Shown in pieces: positions 41,614 to 52,770 of a DNA stretch of 57,105 nucleotides; the stretch's first letter is position 1; every line of letters begins with the position of its first letter. The position numbers were made by a program, and so were the translations under genes. The DNA is from Nemertoderma westbladi (taxonomy: Eukaryota; Xenacoelomorpha; Nemertodermatida; Nemertodermatidae): assembly GCA_032718475.1 (NCBI GenBank), contig JAUCBJ010007117.1:1-57105 (forward strand), given 5' to 3'. A model generated the notes under the pieces. It saw nothing but the letters and a program-made list of their open reading frames with translations. It did no database searches and was not told where the DNA came from.

Positions 41614-42834
41614 AGTTAGAGAAGATATTAATTTTCAGATCATACGCCCTCTAGCGGCAGACTATGGAACTGCAGACGGCTGGATATAGGTAAGAGTAAT
41701 TAGTAATCAGAGCTATCACGGGGTGGGGCGGGGCGCTTGGATACAACTATTATTAATTGGCTGTTGCTTGGTTAAGGGGGGGGGTACACCCCCCTATGGA
41801 CCATTTTTGCAAATGGCTATAATTTCTGCTTGTGTGTAGTTTTGTATATTTTATACCTTTCGGGGGATTAACATATGGCCAAAGATTGGGTTCAAAAAAA
41901 AATTTTCAAATTTGCGTCGCCCTCTAGCGGCCACCAGCGAAATTGTTAATTTCACTAAAAACACTACTAGTCTCACAATTTTAGGTGAAAATTTTCGAAA
42001 CTTGGATTTTCTGAATCAGCATCCTCGGCTCCACAAAACTTATAGGTTAGATTTTTTATTTAGGTCTTAAATATTTTTTAAATATTATTAGCTAATATTA
42101 ATTATTATTTAATAGTTATTAACTAATTTCAAGAAATTAATATGGCACAATTCAAAATTCTAACCGATAACTTTTGATCAAAACCCGAAAAGAAATCTGT
42201 TAGCTTATCCAATTCCGCTAACCACCCCATAAAGTGAGCCGTTAAGCAATATTGGGGAACACGAGGGTGAGCAATCAACCTCGTGTCACCCCAACAAAGT
42301 GGGAAGGAGAAGGCACGCACACACACACAATAAGGGTCAGGGGTTATACCACTGAGAGAGAGAGAGAGCAACAGGGGCAAAGGGAAGCCCTCCAGGGGAG
42401 GCAGAGGGCGCCAACAGGGTTATTAGCCAATAGGGGGGGGAGCATCGACTGGGTAGAGCAATATGGCCAACTGTGCAATATATTACCGGTCGATGCATTA
42501 TTCCATTCACTTATAGTAAGTCAGTTAGTTAGGACGGTACCGTAACTCTAAATACCGTCATCTCCGTCCAGTAATCTTTGCATATCATTTTACCGGTACA
42601 CTTATATTATACATTCATATATTATCTTATCTTATACTATTATACCCTGGAGCTGTATACAACGATCAATAACTGCTTCCACCTTTTCACATACACATGG
42701 CGGGGACGACGCGTAGTTTAGAAACCGGATAAACCGGGATCCTGGGTGGATCCCGTCACAGTATTTAGAGCCAAGCTGCCGTCTTAAGACAGTGATAGAA
42801 TCCAAACTGCCAGAACTGCCAGCTAGTTAAAGCA
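41614..42834. other. Non-coding stretch, possibly an LTR ending in a primer-binding-like site
   Basis: It contains two CTCF-like motifs (41645-41657, 41928-41940), a GGGGGGTACACCCCCC hairpin (near 41780), a (CA)n run (42317-42330), a (GA)n run (42353-42368), TATA-like sequence near 42640, and ACACATGGCGGGGACGACGC at 42693-42712. The last resembles an LTR terminus plus TGG-type primer site. A hairpin CGGGATCC-TGGGT-GGATCCCG follows at 42738-42758. I could not find a partner LTR. Confidence 0.4.
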
Positions 42835-43623
42835 ATGAGTCAAGAAGGAGAAATGACACCGCCGCGGACCCCGGACGGAGACCTAACGATCCGCGAGGCC
42901 GCGACTAGACGGTACAGACCCGCGACGCCGGACCCATCGGTAACGGGCGATCCGGCAATCCAAGATGAGGGGGGCCATCTACAACCGGAGAGCGAGTTGA
43001 GAGAAAGGAGAGACGAGACGGGAGAAGAGAAAGACGAGTCGACATGGAGCGGGGGTCGACGTACCGATGTCGCCGGCCAGCCACAGGCCGAGGGCGACGG
43101 ATGGTCCACCGGAACGGCGACGGTGGAACCGACGGTACGACGCCGGACCCGGAGAGATGGAGGAGATGTCGGCGATGAGGACGTCGGGGTCAGCGATCGA
43201 CTTCGACGGGCCTACAACACGACCCGGAAGATACTCAAAGAGGCCAAAGGAGGGGCGAAGATAGATGAGGTAAAGTTAAAGAAAAGATTAGGTGAGTCGA
43301 ACGAACATTTCAACTACCTAATGCGCTTTGGACAGAGAGAACTAGCCGAGGACAGAGCGAGAGGGGTTGCCAGCGAACTGTCTGATCTATGGGAGTGTAT
43401 GAGTATGCGGGCTAGTGTAGTGTACATAGGGCCATACTTAGTCGATGCCCGGGGAATAAAATTAGTGGGTTGGAGGAGACTGCAGGAGGGCGAATCCGAG
43501 GTTAACCCCGAGGATTCGGTCTCGTCGGTCGGAGGAAGTTCCGGGAGGCGGGGGAAAGTTAGTAGGACGGGAAGGCGGAGGGAATCCGTCGCAACCGTAA
43601 ACTCCTTTGCATCTCAAATATGA
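42835..43623 (+). CDS. Orphan ORF, 262 aa, unrecognised, possibly Gag-like
   Basis: Starts MSQEGEMTPPRTPDGD. The first 130 residues are rich in Arg, Glu, Gly and Pro and look disordered. A more structured stretch (about 145-215) contains RLRRAYNTTRKILKEAKGG and HFNYLMRFGQRELAEDRARG. The tail is basic and Ser/Gly-rich (SSGRRGKVSRTGRRRES). The position after a possible LTR and primer site, and the basic tail, would suit a small Gag of another LTR element. No Pol follows: the sequence downstream is AT-rich and then belongs to element 3 in reverse. The CG-rich codon use contrasts with the surrounding DNA and supports a real, recently constrained frame. Confidence 0.45.
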   Translation: MSQEGEMTPPRTPDGDLTIREAATRRYRPATPDPSVTGDPAIQDEGGHLQPESELRERRDETGEEKDESTWSGGRRTDVAGQPQAEGDGWSTGTATVEPTVRRRTRRDGGDVGDEDVGVSDRLRRAYNTTRKILKEAKGGAKIDEVKLKKRLGESNEHFNYLMRFGQRELAEDRARGVASELSDLWECMSMRASVVYIGPYLVDARGIKLVGWRRLQEGESEVNPEDSVSSVGGSSGRRGKVSRTGRRRESVATVNSFASQI

Positions 43624-43920
43624 AATATAAATCTTTCAAATATAAATCTTTCAAATATAAATCTTTCAAATATAAGTTCCTTCTAAATATAAAACTTTCT
43701 AAATTTCAAATTGGAACAATACAAATACATAAATTTAGAACAATATAAATTGCATAAACTTAGAATAATATAAATTGCATAAATTTAGAACAATATAAAT
43801 TGCATAAATTTAGAGCAATATAAATTTTAAACAATACAAATTACATAAATAATTCAATTTACATAAACAATTTGATTTACCTAAACAATGCATAAAACAA
43901 TACATAAACAAACAATTCAT
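43624..43920. repeat. AT-rich tandem repeats between the orphan ORF and ORF3 of element 3
   Basis: CAAATATAAATCTTT repeats at 17-bp spacing (43633-43680), then AAATTGCATAAATTTAGAAC-like units about 32-33 bp long (43735-43830). No gene. Confidence 0.75.
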
Positions 43921-43922
43921 AA

Positions 43923-43942
43923 GAAAGGCTCACGAGTCTTCC
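43923..43942 (-). repeat. Family-3 palindrome, copy 1 (after ORF3)
   Basis: The minus strand reads GGAAGACTCGTGAGCCTTTC, 21 bp past the ORF3 stop. Non-coding. Confidence 0.75.
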
Positions 43943-43963
43943 GTCCACTCCTTCCTTCCCGCT

Positions 43964-45672
43964 TTAACGCTTAGCGGATCGAGCCCTGCCGCGTCCTCGA
44001 AAACTGTGTATCGGCGATTTAGCTCGTGATATGGGACTTGTGGGGCGAGCCACTGGTTTACTTTGGACGTTGAGAGACGGTACGACCGTTTCCTCACATA
44101 TTCGTCTCTTAGTCATCCCAAATCCTCGTCCAATCCCTCGTGACCGATCTGTTGTATCTACCGCTGGTAAAACGTCTGGGAACACGCGGAAAGCGGACGA
44201 CGCAGACCCAAGAGAAGCTTGCGCCCCCTTTTGATCAGCTGGTATATGTCCCGATCCTCCTTGCGGTTCTCTGGGAAGCGAAACCGTATCCCGAGTAATT
44301 CGAATAGTCGGTTCGTATCCCCTTCGTTCTTCAACGTTGATAGTTTTCTTTAACTGTTGGCCCACTTTCTGGACCCTTATGATCCTACCCTGTCCGTCCT
44401 CCCGAGGGTGACGTGCAGACGGCGCGACCGGAGTAGCTGGTATGTTGGTCGCCTCTAGGACCTCCTCTTCCTCAAATACGCTCGCTCGTATACGTTTATG
44501 GTAGAACGCGGCTCGGTACGCCCATGCGACGGTTAACCAAGCTCCCTTGTTCCGATTTTCCGTTCGGAACCAATCAAATTCACCATAGGTGATACGATTA
44601 ACAACTTTCTGGAAGTTCCATGTATTCTTATTGTCAGGGTGTATCTGTAACAAATATTCGCGCACAACTCGGAATCCGCTATCGTGAGGCAAAATATCAA
44701 CTACCTCAATGAGTTCGTCATATTGCGGCATAGCAGAGATATATCCTTCCGACATCATAGTTTGAGGATTTACCGCCCAAAATCCAAGATGCGCTCTCAT
44801 CGGGAACCGTCTTCTTTGCGCTGCTACATGTTCGTCAGCCAAATCTTCCCACTCATCACATAGTTTTCGCACGAGTTTTACAGATTCGTGTTCGTAAGGT
44901 ATGTCTCTTAGTTGGCATTCAGATGCTCGATGTCCCTTTATATTGCAGTAGGTGCATTGAGCCATAAATCTCCAGCAAGTATAAAATGTATGGGACCCTT
45001 GATCTCCACACCATCCACAGATTAGTTGAGTTGTAGTAATGTGCTTTCCACTGCACTTTGTCGAATGATGTCCAGCGACGCCACATTTACCACACATCGT
45101 ATTAGCAGGGTACCACACTCGCTCATATATAAGATCGCCAATGGGTCGAGCGCTTCCTCCCACACTATAATCATAATCGTCTGGATCGATAGGTTGGTAT
45201 GTTTCAGAAGGTTGTATGCAAACTACAGCATCTGTTGCTTCTAATTGTCGAATCTCCGTCTGAGATTTCTTCGGGAGGTTCCTTTCAATCTCAAGAAGTT
45301 CCTCTAAAGGATCATCGATGGCCGTCGTTACTTCGAAATCATCACCTAAGTGACCGATAGGCGCACGCGTCTGCCGTGATTCGTCCGTAACCTCCACGAT
45401 ACCGTCGTGTCATATTTAGTGTTTGCGAGTTTCGCTGTACTTTCTGATAAGTCCTTTATTCCAAATATGGTGTAGTCTTTAGCTCCAAATCGTTCGAATG
45501 GCGCTGCTGCTTCCTCTTGGATATCATATCCCCATCTCGGCTCTCCATGTATCCCCTTCGCCCTTATTAGAAGTATGGTTACATAATCATTGCTACTAGA
45601 GGGAATACAACAGAGTTTATTGTTAGTTGTGAGGAGATGTGAGAGTTTTCGTCTGCCCTTTTGGCTCGACAA
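43964..45672 (-). pseudogene. ORF3 of BEL element 3: CCHC-knuckle protein with an internal deletion
   Basis: Two overlapping frames. 45672-45346 carries an N-terminus like that of element 2 ORF3 (GEPRWGYDIQEEAAAPFERF against AQPRRGFTAREEAELPFARP). 45397-43964 carries the C-terminal third: the shared GSARPIGDLIYERVWYP, then three zinc knuckles (CGKCGVAGHHSTKC, CGWCGDQGSHTFYTC, CTYCNIKGHRASEC), a stretch with WNFQKVVNRITYGEFDWF, and a basic RGRGRARSAKR end. About 770 residues present in element 2 are missing between them, with the junction near 45400. The knuckles and tail suggest RNA or DNA binding. There is no membrane segment. An ancestral ORF3 of roughly 1300 residues is inferred from the two copies. 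Confidence 0.75.
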
Positions 45673-45792
45673 TGCTCTAACCTCCTACCCATAGCCTAAG
45701 ATCTAAGGTTTCTTTAGTGACACACTGTCTTATCTAAAATTTTTTTCCGAAATAAAAACGAATTTGGGCTAAACTGGCTGTGAGTCTAAAAT

Positions 45793-45815
45793 ACTCACTT
45801 TTTGATCCCAAACTA
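45793..45815 (-). promoter_or_regulatory. Conserved block in the pol-ORF3 spacer (element 3)
   Basis: The minus strand reads TAGTTTGGGATCAAAAAGTG then AGT, matching 33262-33285 of element 2 with one base fewer. Confidence 0.6.
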
Positions 45816-45919
45816 TTATCAGAAAATAAGCAATCAAGAGTTAGTAATAAATATAGGGAAGTCTATTATTCGACGTAACTTATTGAAACAAGACCGTGTA
45901 AAATTTAATTAAATTTTAA

Positions 45920-45939
45920 GAAAGGCTCGCAAGTCTTCC
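45920..45939 (-). repeat. Family-3 palindrome, copy 2 (pol-ORF3 spacer)
   Basis: GGAAGACTTGCGAGCCTTTC on the minus strand; non-coding; corresponds in position to 33182 in element 2. Confidence 0.8.
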
Positions 45940-48187
45940 TTTCTTGTTTCTCTAATTTTAAGGTCCACCCGACTGTACCCTGAAATCTATTCACTGGAGA
46001 AAATTTTTAAAAATTTTTCAAATCCAAATGGATTGTCTAAAATTTCGAAAATGTCTCAATATTGTGAGTTCCAAGTAGAATTACATTTCTTATACCTACA
46101 AATCCCGCTCCTATGTGACACATAAGGGTACCACCCTCAATGTTCACATATAAAGAAAATGGAATTCTACCGCTGTCCTTACTACAGTGTACAGGTACGT
46201 GGAAATCTATTTGTAAACTCCTTACTATTTACTAACATTTGTTGGAGACTTGTAATCTCCAGACTTGTTTCGCATCTCTTCAAGAAGTACGAGACGTTGT
46301 GTCGGTCTGTCTACTGTACGACCGTCAATTGTCCGTACAGTCACAGTTCTTGTCACTCCATCCATAGATGGATGTGTGTCTAAAATTACACCTGTTATCC
46401 AGAAGCGTCTTTTTAGATTCACTTCCGCCAACAGCACATGATCTCCCGCTCTTAAAGCGCGAGTTTTGTTGTACCAGGTTGTTCTGGCAGAAATAGAGGG
46501 CAAATAGTGATTTTGCCATATTTCCCAGAATTTGTTAGCCAGTAGTTGCGTGATTTTCCACGCTTTTCTACCGTAGCTATCGCCTTCTATTGGAATAGAA
46601 ATAGGCGTTAATGTAGTCGGTGCCTGCATAAGCAGGTGTGCCGGTGTCAAAGCAAACTGGGATTGTTTGTCATCGGGTACTAATACTATTGGTCTAGTAT
46701 TTAGTATTGCCTCGATTTCAACAAACAATGTTGTCAGTTGGTCGTCTGTCAAGATGTGGTTTACTGGAATTACTTTTGCCATGGCTGTTTTTATAGATCT
46801 AATCAATCTCTCCCAGACTCCGCCTCTCCATGGACTGTCTGGAGGATTAAACTTCCAAACAATCTTGTAAGGACGTAGTTCGTTTGAGATTTGATCATGA
46901 TCTAATTTCTTAAAAGCTCTAGCAATTTCATTTCGAGCACCAACAAAGTTTGTACCTTGGTCTGAGTACAAGCATTTTACTAGTCCGCGTCTAGCGATAA
47001 ATCGCCGTAATGCTAGTATAAAGGCGTTGGTGGAAAGATCCATCACACGTTCAATATGAACTGCCCTACTGGACATGCATGTAAAAATCAGTCCCTAGCG
47101 TTTTACTAGTATACGTCCACGTTTCGTATGTATGGGACCAAAGCAGTCAATTCCAGTCTCTGTGAAAGGTGGTCTGAATGCCTGTAGTCGTGCTTGTGGA
47201 AGTTCACTCATTTCTTGGGTACTTATTCTAGAGTGTACCTTCTTACAAATAATACACATACGCATCACTGAACTTAACGCTTTACTGGGTCTAATTAATA
47301 CAAATCTTGTACGTAAGTAGGAAAGACAGTGATGTCTTCCAGCGTGTTTCAGATGTAAATGTGCGTCCAGTATCATTGCACGTTGTAATTCGTGATGTTG
47401 TGGTATTATTATTGGGTACCTAAAGTTTGTGTTAAAGTCAATGTTTTGAAGCCGAGATTTATGACAAATTAAGCCATTATAAATTATCGGACTCCAACTC
47501 AATATTGGTGACGACTTGATTGGTTGACCTTGACTTATAGATGTGAATTCGCGCGCGAAATATCGCAATTGATAATGCCGAATTAATTTAATTTCACATC
47601 TGTCAATCTCGGTCAATGTGAGTCGACGTGTAAAGTCGCGTTTGCCTTTAACGTATTGTACAAAACGTACAATCCACGCTAATTTTCGGCACGCGTTGGT
47701 CCAAGAATCTGTTAGGTTTACAATACGGTCGACGTAAGTATTTGTGACGTCATCAGGTAAGTCAATGGAGAATTTGGAAGGTTTTGATTTACTAGAAGGG
47801 CCCACGGGTCCGCCGGTAGGTATTCCCTTGTTGACTGTTGATCCGTCCGGGTCTACAAGTAATTTGTCCTTCTTTGTCTTCTTACCTTGATTGTCGGTAC
47901 TTTGTAAGTCGATCCCTAATGGTGGTTTTAACTCTATGGGATCACTGGGTTTCGGTAAACTTATTTTTCTGCTGATATTAATCCCAGGTCTCACCGTAGG
48001 TTGTAAGGTTGGTATGTCTCTTGAGCGTAAAGTAACACCTGTATTTACATTTGCGTAGGTACTACCCACATCTGTAATACATGAGGTTTCACTGTGCTTA
48101 TGGTTACTCAAGAGTGTCAAGTTTGGTAGTTTGTTAATAGAAGGCCGCTCCAATAGGGAAACTGCGGCTTTACTGTTAGTCAATACA

Positions 48188-48520
48188 TTACTAATGTCTG
48201 GTAGAACATTTTGTGACATGTCGGTAAAATGTTTCGCGGAACATCCGGTGAAATATCTAGTGACATGTCTGGCAAAACGTCTGGTTGACCGTCTAGTAAC
48301 GCATCTGGTTGTTTGTCATTAGAAGGCCGCTCCAATAGAGAAACTGCGGCTTTACTATGTGTCGCTACGTTACTAATGTCTGGTAGAACATTTTGTGAAA
48401 TGTCTGGTAAAATGTTTCGCGGAACATCCGGCGAAATATCTAGTGACATGTCTGGCAAAACGTCTGGTTGACCATCTAGTAACGCGTCTGGTTGACCGTC
48501 TGGCGATACGTCTGGTTGAG
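48188..48520 (-). repeat. 183-bp tandem repeats in the pol linker of element 3
   Basis: Two units encode SKAAVSLLERPS, QPDALLDGQPDVLPDMSLD and ISPDVPRNILP. The left unit is 182 bp because one base is missing at 48222/48223, which causes the frameshift. Confidence 0.85.
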
Positions 48521-48539
48521 AAAGGCTCGCAAGTCTTCC
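48520..48539 (-). repeat. Family-3 palindrome, copy 3 (pol linker)
   Basis: GGAAGACTTGCGAGCCTTTC, read as A-G-R-L-A-S-L-S. Same linker as copy 4 of the element 2 palindrome (31092). Confidence 0.8.
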
Positions 48540-50547
48540 TGCCCTAACTTTGTGAGTTATATTCTTCCATTTCGCCTTTGGTTTCTTCTTAAGTTTCGCC
48601 GTTGTCTTTTTCTTTGCTTTACCTTTCTTTGGTTTTTTAATTTCGGCGTCCTTAGGAATAGTGTTAGACTTGTTATCGTATAGTGGCGGCCAATGTTGTG
48701 TCGCTCTTTGTAAGAATTGTGGTCCGTGTTGCCAAAATTTCTTGTTTTCCGGTTTACAGAATTCCTCAGGCATCATTCCTCGCGACGCAATATCAGCTGG
48801 ATTTTGTGGTCCGGGACAATGTCGCCAATCTTCCTTTATTGAACGGTCTAGAATTTCTGCGCGACGGTTAGCCACGAATGTCTTGAATTCAAGTGTATCG
48901 TTGTTTATGTAAAATAAAACCAACGTCGCGTCAGTCCAATAAAATATCTGTAAACTTGACTGTAATTCCGTCTGTATAAGGTTCACGATTGTGGTTGACA
49001 GGGTTGCGGCTTGTAGCTCAGCGCGTGGTGTCGTCATATACTTAGTAGGCATGGTCTTAGCCTTAGAAGTAATGAGCGAAACATCAAACTCGTCTGAGTC
49101 TACTTGTCTGCGCAAATACGCTGTCACACCAAAGCCGTTGTCACTGGCGTCGGAAAAACAATGTAATTCCAAGTTGTCAGGAAATGTCGTCTGTAATGGA
49201 AAGTACACCCGGAGTATGGAATAATCCTCTAACGAAGATAATTGCGCCTCCCAAGTCTTCCATAAGTCCACTTGTTCGGATGAGATCGGTTCGTCCCATG
49301 TCAGTCCATCTTTCCAAATACTGCGCATATATATTCGCGCTTGCAGTATTATTGGGCTGATGAAACCTAATGGATCGAACAGTCTACTTAGTTTCGACAA
49401 GCAAGACCTCTTTGTCAGAGAATCCCCTTCAGCGTCCAGTTTTACTTTCACTCGAAAGTTGTCTGTGTTCGGGTCCCAAAATAGTCCCAACACCTTGGTC
49501 GTCGGCAGTGGTTCGAACTCTAAGTCAATATCACCACCCCCACGTTCAGTAGTTTCGAATGAATTCACCAATTCGGTGCTGTTTGAGGCAAACTTAGTGA
49601 GGTTAAAACCTCCGCCCGCTAAGCAGTCCCGTAATTGATGTGCTACTGTGATAGCACGTTCTACTGTATCACAACTTTGTAACCCATCGTCTACGTAAAA
49701 GTCTCGTTCTACGATCTCGATTATCTCTGGGTCATATATATGTTTCTGATCCCTAGCGGTCTGTTTTAGGGCGTACATAGTGCAGTTTGGGCTGTCCCTG
49801 GCACCGAAAACGCGAACTTGCATTTGGTAAGTCGCCGGTGGCTGACTTAAGTCTCCATCCGGGTACCAGAGGAACCTCAAACTGTCTCTGTCTCGCTCTA
49901 ACGCTCTCACCTGGTGAAACATCGCTTCTACGTCACAAGTAAATGCTACTTGGCGCTGACGGAAGCGCATAATCACCCCCATGAGATAATTATTCATGTT
50001 TGGTCCATCCATCAACTCACTGTTGAGAGACATTCCTTCAAACAGGGCCGCGCAGTCGTTAACTACGCGTACTTTATCAGGTTTGTCGGGGTGTCTCATG
50101 TAGTGATGTGGCAAATAGTATGTCTGGTCTGTCACAATCTCTGGGTTAGTCATCCTGATAGCGTATCCTTTAGTCAAATACGTCTCCATCTGAGTATTGT
50201 ACTGCAGATGGGCTTTCTCGTCCTTTAATAAACGTTGTCGTATTGAGTGTAGACGTCTTAAGGCTAGCGGATAATTATTGATAAGTTTAGGGTTTTGGCT
50301 ACGCCATAGCATCCCTACCTCATAATGTCCGTCTTTCGTCTGGCGGATAGTATCTTCCATGATCTTCAAAGATTGTTTCTCTTGTTCCGACATACACGGT
50401 TCATAACTACCGGGTTCTACTGTATCTTGTTCTAACCACCTGATAGTTTTCTCTGTTAATTCTTTGTCCAGTGCAGCTTGTTCCACTTGACAGTTCCTTA
50501 ATGCGTCGTCATTGATATCGACGGGCATCGTTAAAGTTATTGGTGTA

Positions 50548-50567
50548 GATAGACTCGCAAGCCTTCC
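50548..50567 (-). repeat. Family-3 palindrome, copy 4 (before the reverse transcriptase)
   Basis: GGAAGGCTTGCGAGTCTATC, read again as A-G-R-L-A-S-L. Equivalent site to 28834 in element 2. Confidence 0.75.
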
Positions 50568-50654
50568 GGCGTTATCATCTGTCGTCGATGGAACCTCTGC
50601 CTGACTCGTCTTCTTCTCTGCTTTCGTCCTTCTGGGCTCCTCCCGGAGGCGCAC

Positions 50655-51580
50655 CCACGAGGCGGACGTGTTTCCACCACCCCTGGGGCCAGTCCGACAG
50701 ATGTTATTATCAGACCGGGCCGGAGGGTGGCCCGATGCTTCCCGGGTTCTGTTTTCGGTCCCCCGATCACACCAGCACAGCTCATCGAACGTGTAGCCAG
50801 ATGGGCGGCTACTGTCAACTTACTGTGGCCTGACTGTACTTTGAGCCAACTCAAAGTATAACAAAGAGTCAACCGGCAGGTGGACCAGTCGATAGCGATC
50901 GAGCACCAAGGTCGCCCTTGGGCCTAACCGACGGTCTTGTCCCATGTGGGCTTGCGCTGCCCAACATGGAATTTTGACTCGTTTTCACCTGCCTCGCCGG
51001 CAATATTGAGGGGAAGTAAGTTCCACAAACAATATTGACTAGCTCGAAAGCTAGGAACAAGTAACCACTTACCCGTCCTGTACACGTGTACTCAACAGAT
51101 GTTCACGAAATCAAGTACACTACGGTAAACACAAAATCGAACACATACCATGCACACACAGAAGACATAATCGGGTAAGACAAAATCGGGGTCAAAATCG
51201 GGAAAGACAAAATCAGAGGGGACAAAATTGTATCGACCAACCACAAATCGAGAGTACCTTATTTTGCCGTCAGGGCAAAATAACTTTGTGTGCACAAAGT
51301 ATGCTGGGGCGCAGCAAAGTATGGTCCTACTAATACCAGCGGCGTCTGGACCAACTGGCAAGGGTTCCCATGCCCACTCGCAGTGGCCACACATACAATC
51401 ACGTGTACTCACGTACTCACAGCAACAGAAAGCTCAAAGACCCAGACGGTTTATTCCAATGCCACCAAAGACCAAGTCAGCTGAACATGGAGACAATAAC
51501 ATATAGTATCAAAAAAACGGAACAGCTGATGGTCAATGGAACCATCCAAGCCCCAAGCAAACTGCCTGTTTATCGCACCC
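50655..51580. other. Hairpin-rich segment replacing the protease region of element 3
   Basis: No knuckle or protease coding remains here. The segment is crowded with self-complementary stretches: TACTTTGAG-CCAA-CTCAAAGTA (50837-50858), CTAGCT-CGAA-AGCTAG (51039-51054), GTACACGTGTAC (near 51080), TTATTTTGCC-GTCA-GGGCAAAATAA (51259-51283) and ACTTTGTGTGCACAAAGT (51283-51300). It also has a short array of GACAAAATCGGG-like repeats (51175-51225). It is probably inserted DNA. No family was recognised. Confidence 0.55.
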
Positions 51581-52686
51581 CTATAGAGACCTCACCTCTT
51601 TAGGTACGATATGTTGGTCCGTGTAGTTCGAACGCGTCTCGACTACTGCCTCTCTGGATATCAGTAAGTAGACGTCTTCCAACTTCAAGAATCCGCCTCT
51701 TTCTTCTCGCTGATATTCGATTTTTCGCCACTCCCGACGAAGTCGATGGTGCAATCTTCCTATTATTTTCAATAGGACTGTAGGAGTGTTCGCGTAGTCA
51801 AGTTGTCCAATTGAGCGTAGTGTAGTAATGGCGTTTTTAATCTCATCAGCCAATTTCAGTAAGTCAACGGGTTTTGTAATAGCCCCCCCCCTTACAGAGT
51901 TCTTCTATCACTGACTTAGCCATACTTACGGTGCCTCCGTAAATCGATGTTAAGCGATCGTACGCTAATTCGAAGGCATCTGGTACACCAACAAAAGTCT
52001 CCGCTAGACGTTTCGGTTCTCCCGATAATGTTTGTAACAGGTAGTTGAATTTCTCTCTCGATGTAAAAGCACACACAGCGATTTGAGATTCAATGTAGTC
52101 TACAAAGGTGTGCCAATGTTTAGAGTTACCGGAAAACTTAGGTGGTTGTTGCACCGGTAGTCCTTCTCTAGCTGCGAATTTAGCTATTTCCTCGGCAACG
52201 TTCAAAGTTTCGCATCCTGGGTTGGCAACCTGGTTGATGTTCTCCCTTCTTGGCGCTTTTCTTTGAAACGATGTGTTTGTCGATGGTATTTGTCTTTGCG
52301 GAACCTTTGGATTTCTATTGTGTTCGAATTCGGAATTTCTCGAACTGTCGGTGTGAACTTCCTCCAAGCATTCCTCGATCTGGGCCAACTTGTTGACAAC
52401 TGGTCTCAGAATGTCGGCAAATTGTTGAGTACTGATTGCGTCCGTTGGTTGTAACGCCCTTTGTATTGGTGTATTCTGTGGAGGATTGTCGATAAAGGAG
52501 TTATCTGAACGCTCACGTTTACATTCGTCGGCCGCTCCTGTTCTAAATACCTCGCGTTCTGGGTAATCCGACTCGCTTGAAGTACTACTGTCACCTGGAT
52601 ACGGTGGTCGACGTGCTCGTGTCCGTTGCGTCGTCCGAATTCTAACGTTCCGCTTCGGAACATCGTCTACTGGTCTCCGTTGTTCG

Positions 52687-52705
52687 GTAGGCTCGCAGGT
52701 CTTCC
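52687..52705 (-). repeat. Family-3 palindrome, copy 5 (gag)
   Basis: GGAAGACCTGCGAGCCTAC, read as R-K-T-C-E-P-T, a different codon phase from the pol copies. Part of an 84-bp tandem duplication. Confidence 0.75.
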
Positions 52706-52770
52706 TCGAAGTCGTAGATTGCGATGTAAACTGGTTAAACGGTCGCGTATCCACTGGTCTCCGTTGCTCG

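Larger units (their letters stand above)
45673..46224 (-). other. Spacer between pol and ORF3 of element 3
   Basis: Non-coding. Reading in the element's direction: a hairpin (CTTATGTG/CACATAGG, near 46110), an AT palindrome-like tract (45999-46019), the family palindrome (45920-45939) and the block shared with element 2 (45793-45815). The order is the same as in element 2. Confidence 0.6.
46225..50654 (-). pseudogene. Pol of BEL element 3, protease lost, two small lesions
   Basis: 50654-48180 (824 aa) has the reverse transcriptase (CDVEAMFHQVR, FYVDDGL) and RNase H (CFSDASDNG, WRHCPGPQNPAD), then a Pro/Asp-rich linker of 61-residue repeats. One base is missing near 48222 relative to the neighbouring repeat. 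48219-47095 holds the integrase zinc region (CIICKKVHS) and the first catalytic Asp (GIDCFGP). A TAG at 47095-47097 stands where element 2 has Trp. 47076-46225 carries the rest of the integrase (YSDQGTNF, WERLIRS) and a DUF5641-like end. The N-terminal 460 residues of Pol (knuckles and protease) have been replaced by unrelated DNA. The catalytic motifs that remain are intact. Confidence 0.88.

Noticed and set aside
47532-47550. TTCGCGCGCGAA palindrome in pol of element 3 as another family motif
   Set aside because: It occurs once and has no counterpart elsewhere in the element.
51092-51412. Minus-strand ORF with repeated DFV/PDF residues
   Set aside because: The residues come from the short GACAAAATCGGG repeats, not from a protein family.
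51228-51603. Plus-strand ORFs within the hairpin-rich insert of element 3
   Set aside because: They are short, overlap hairpins and simple repeats, and match nothing recognised.
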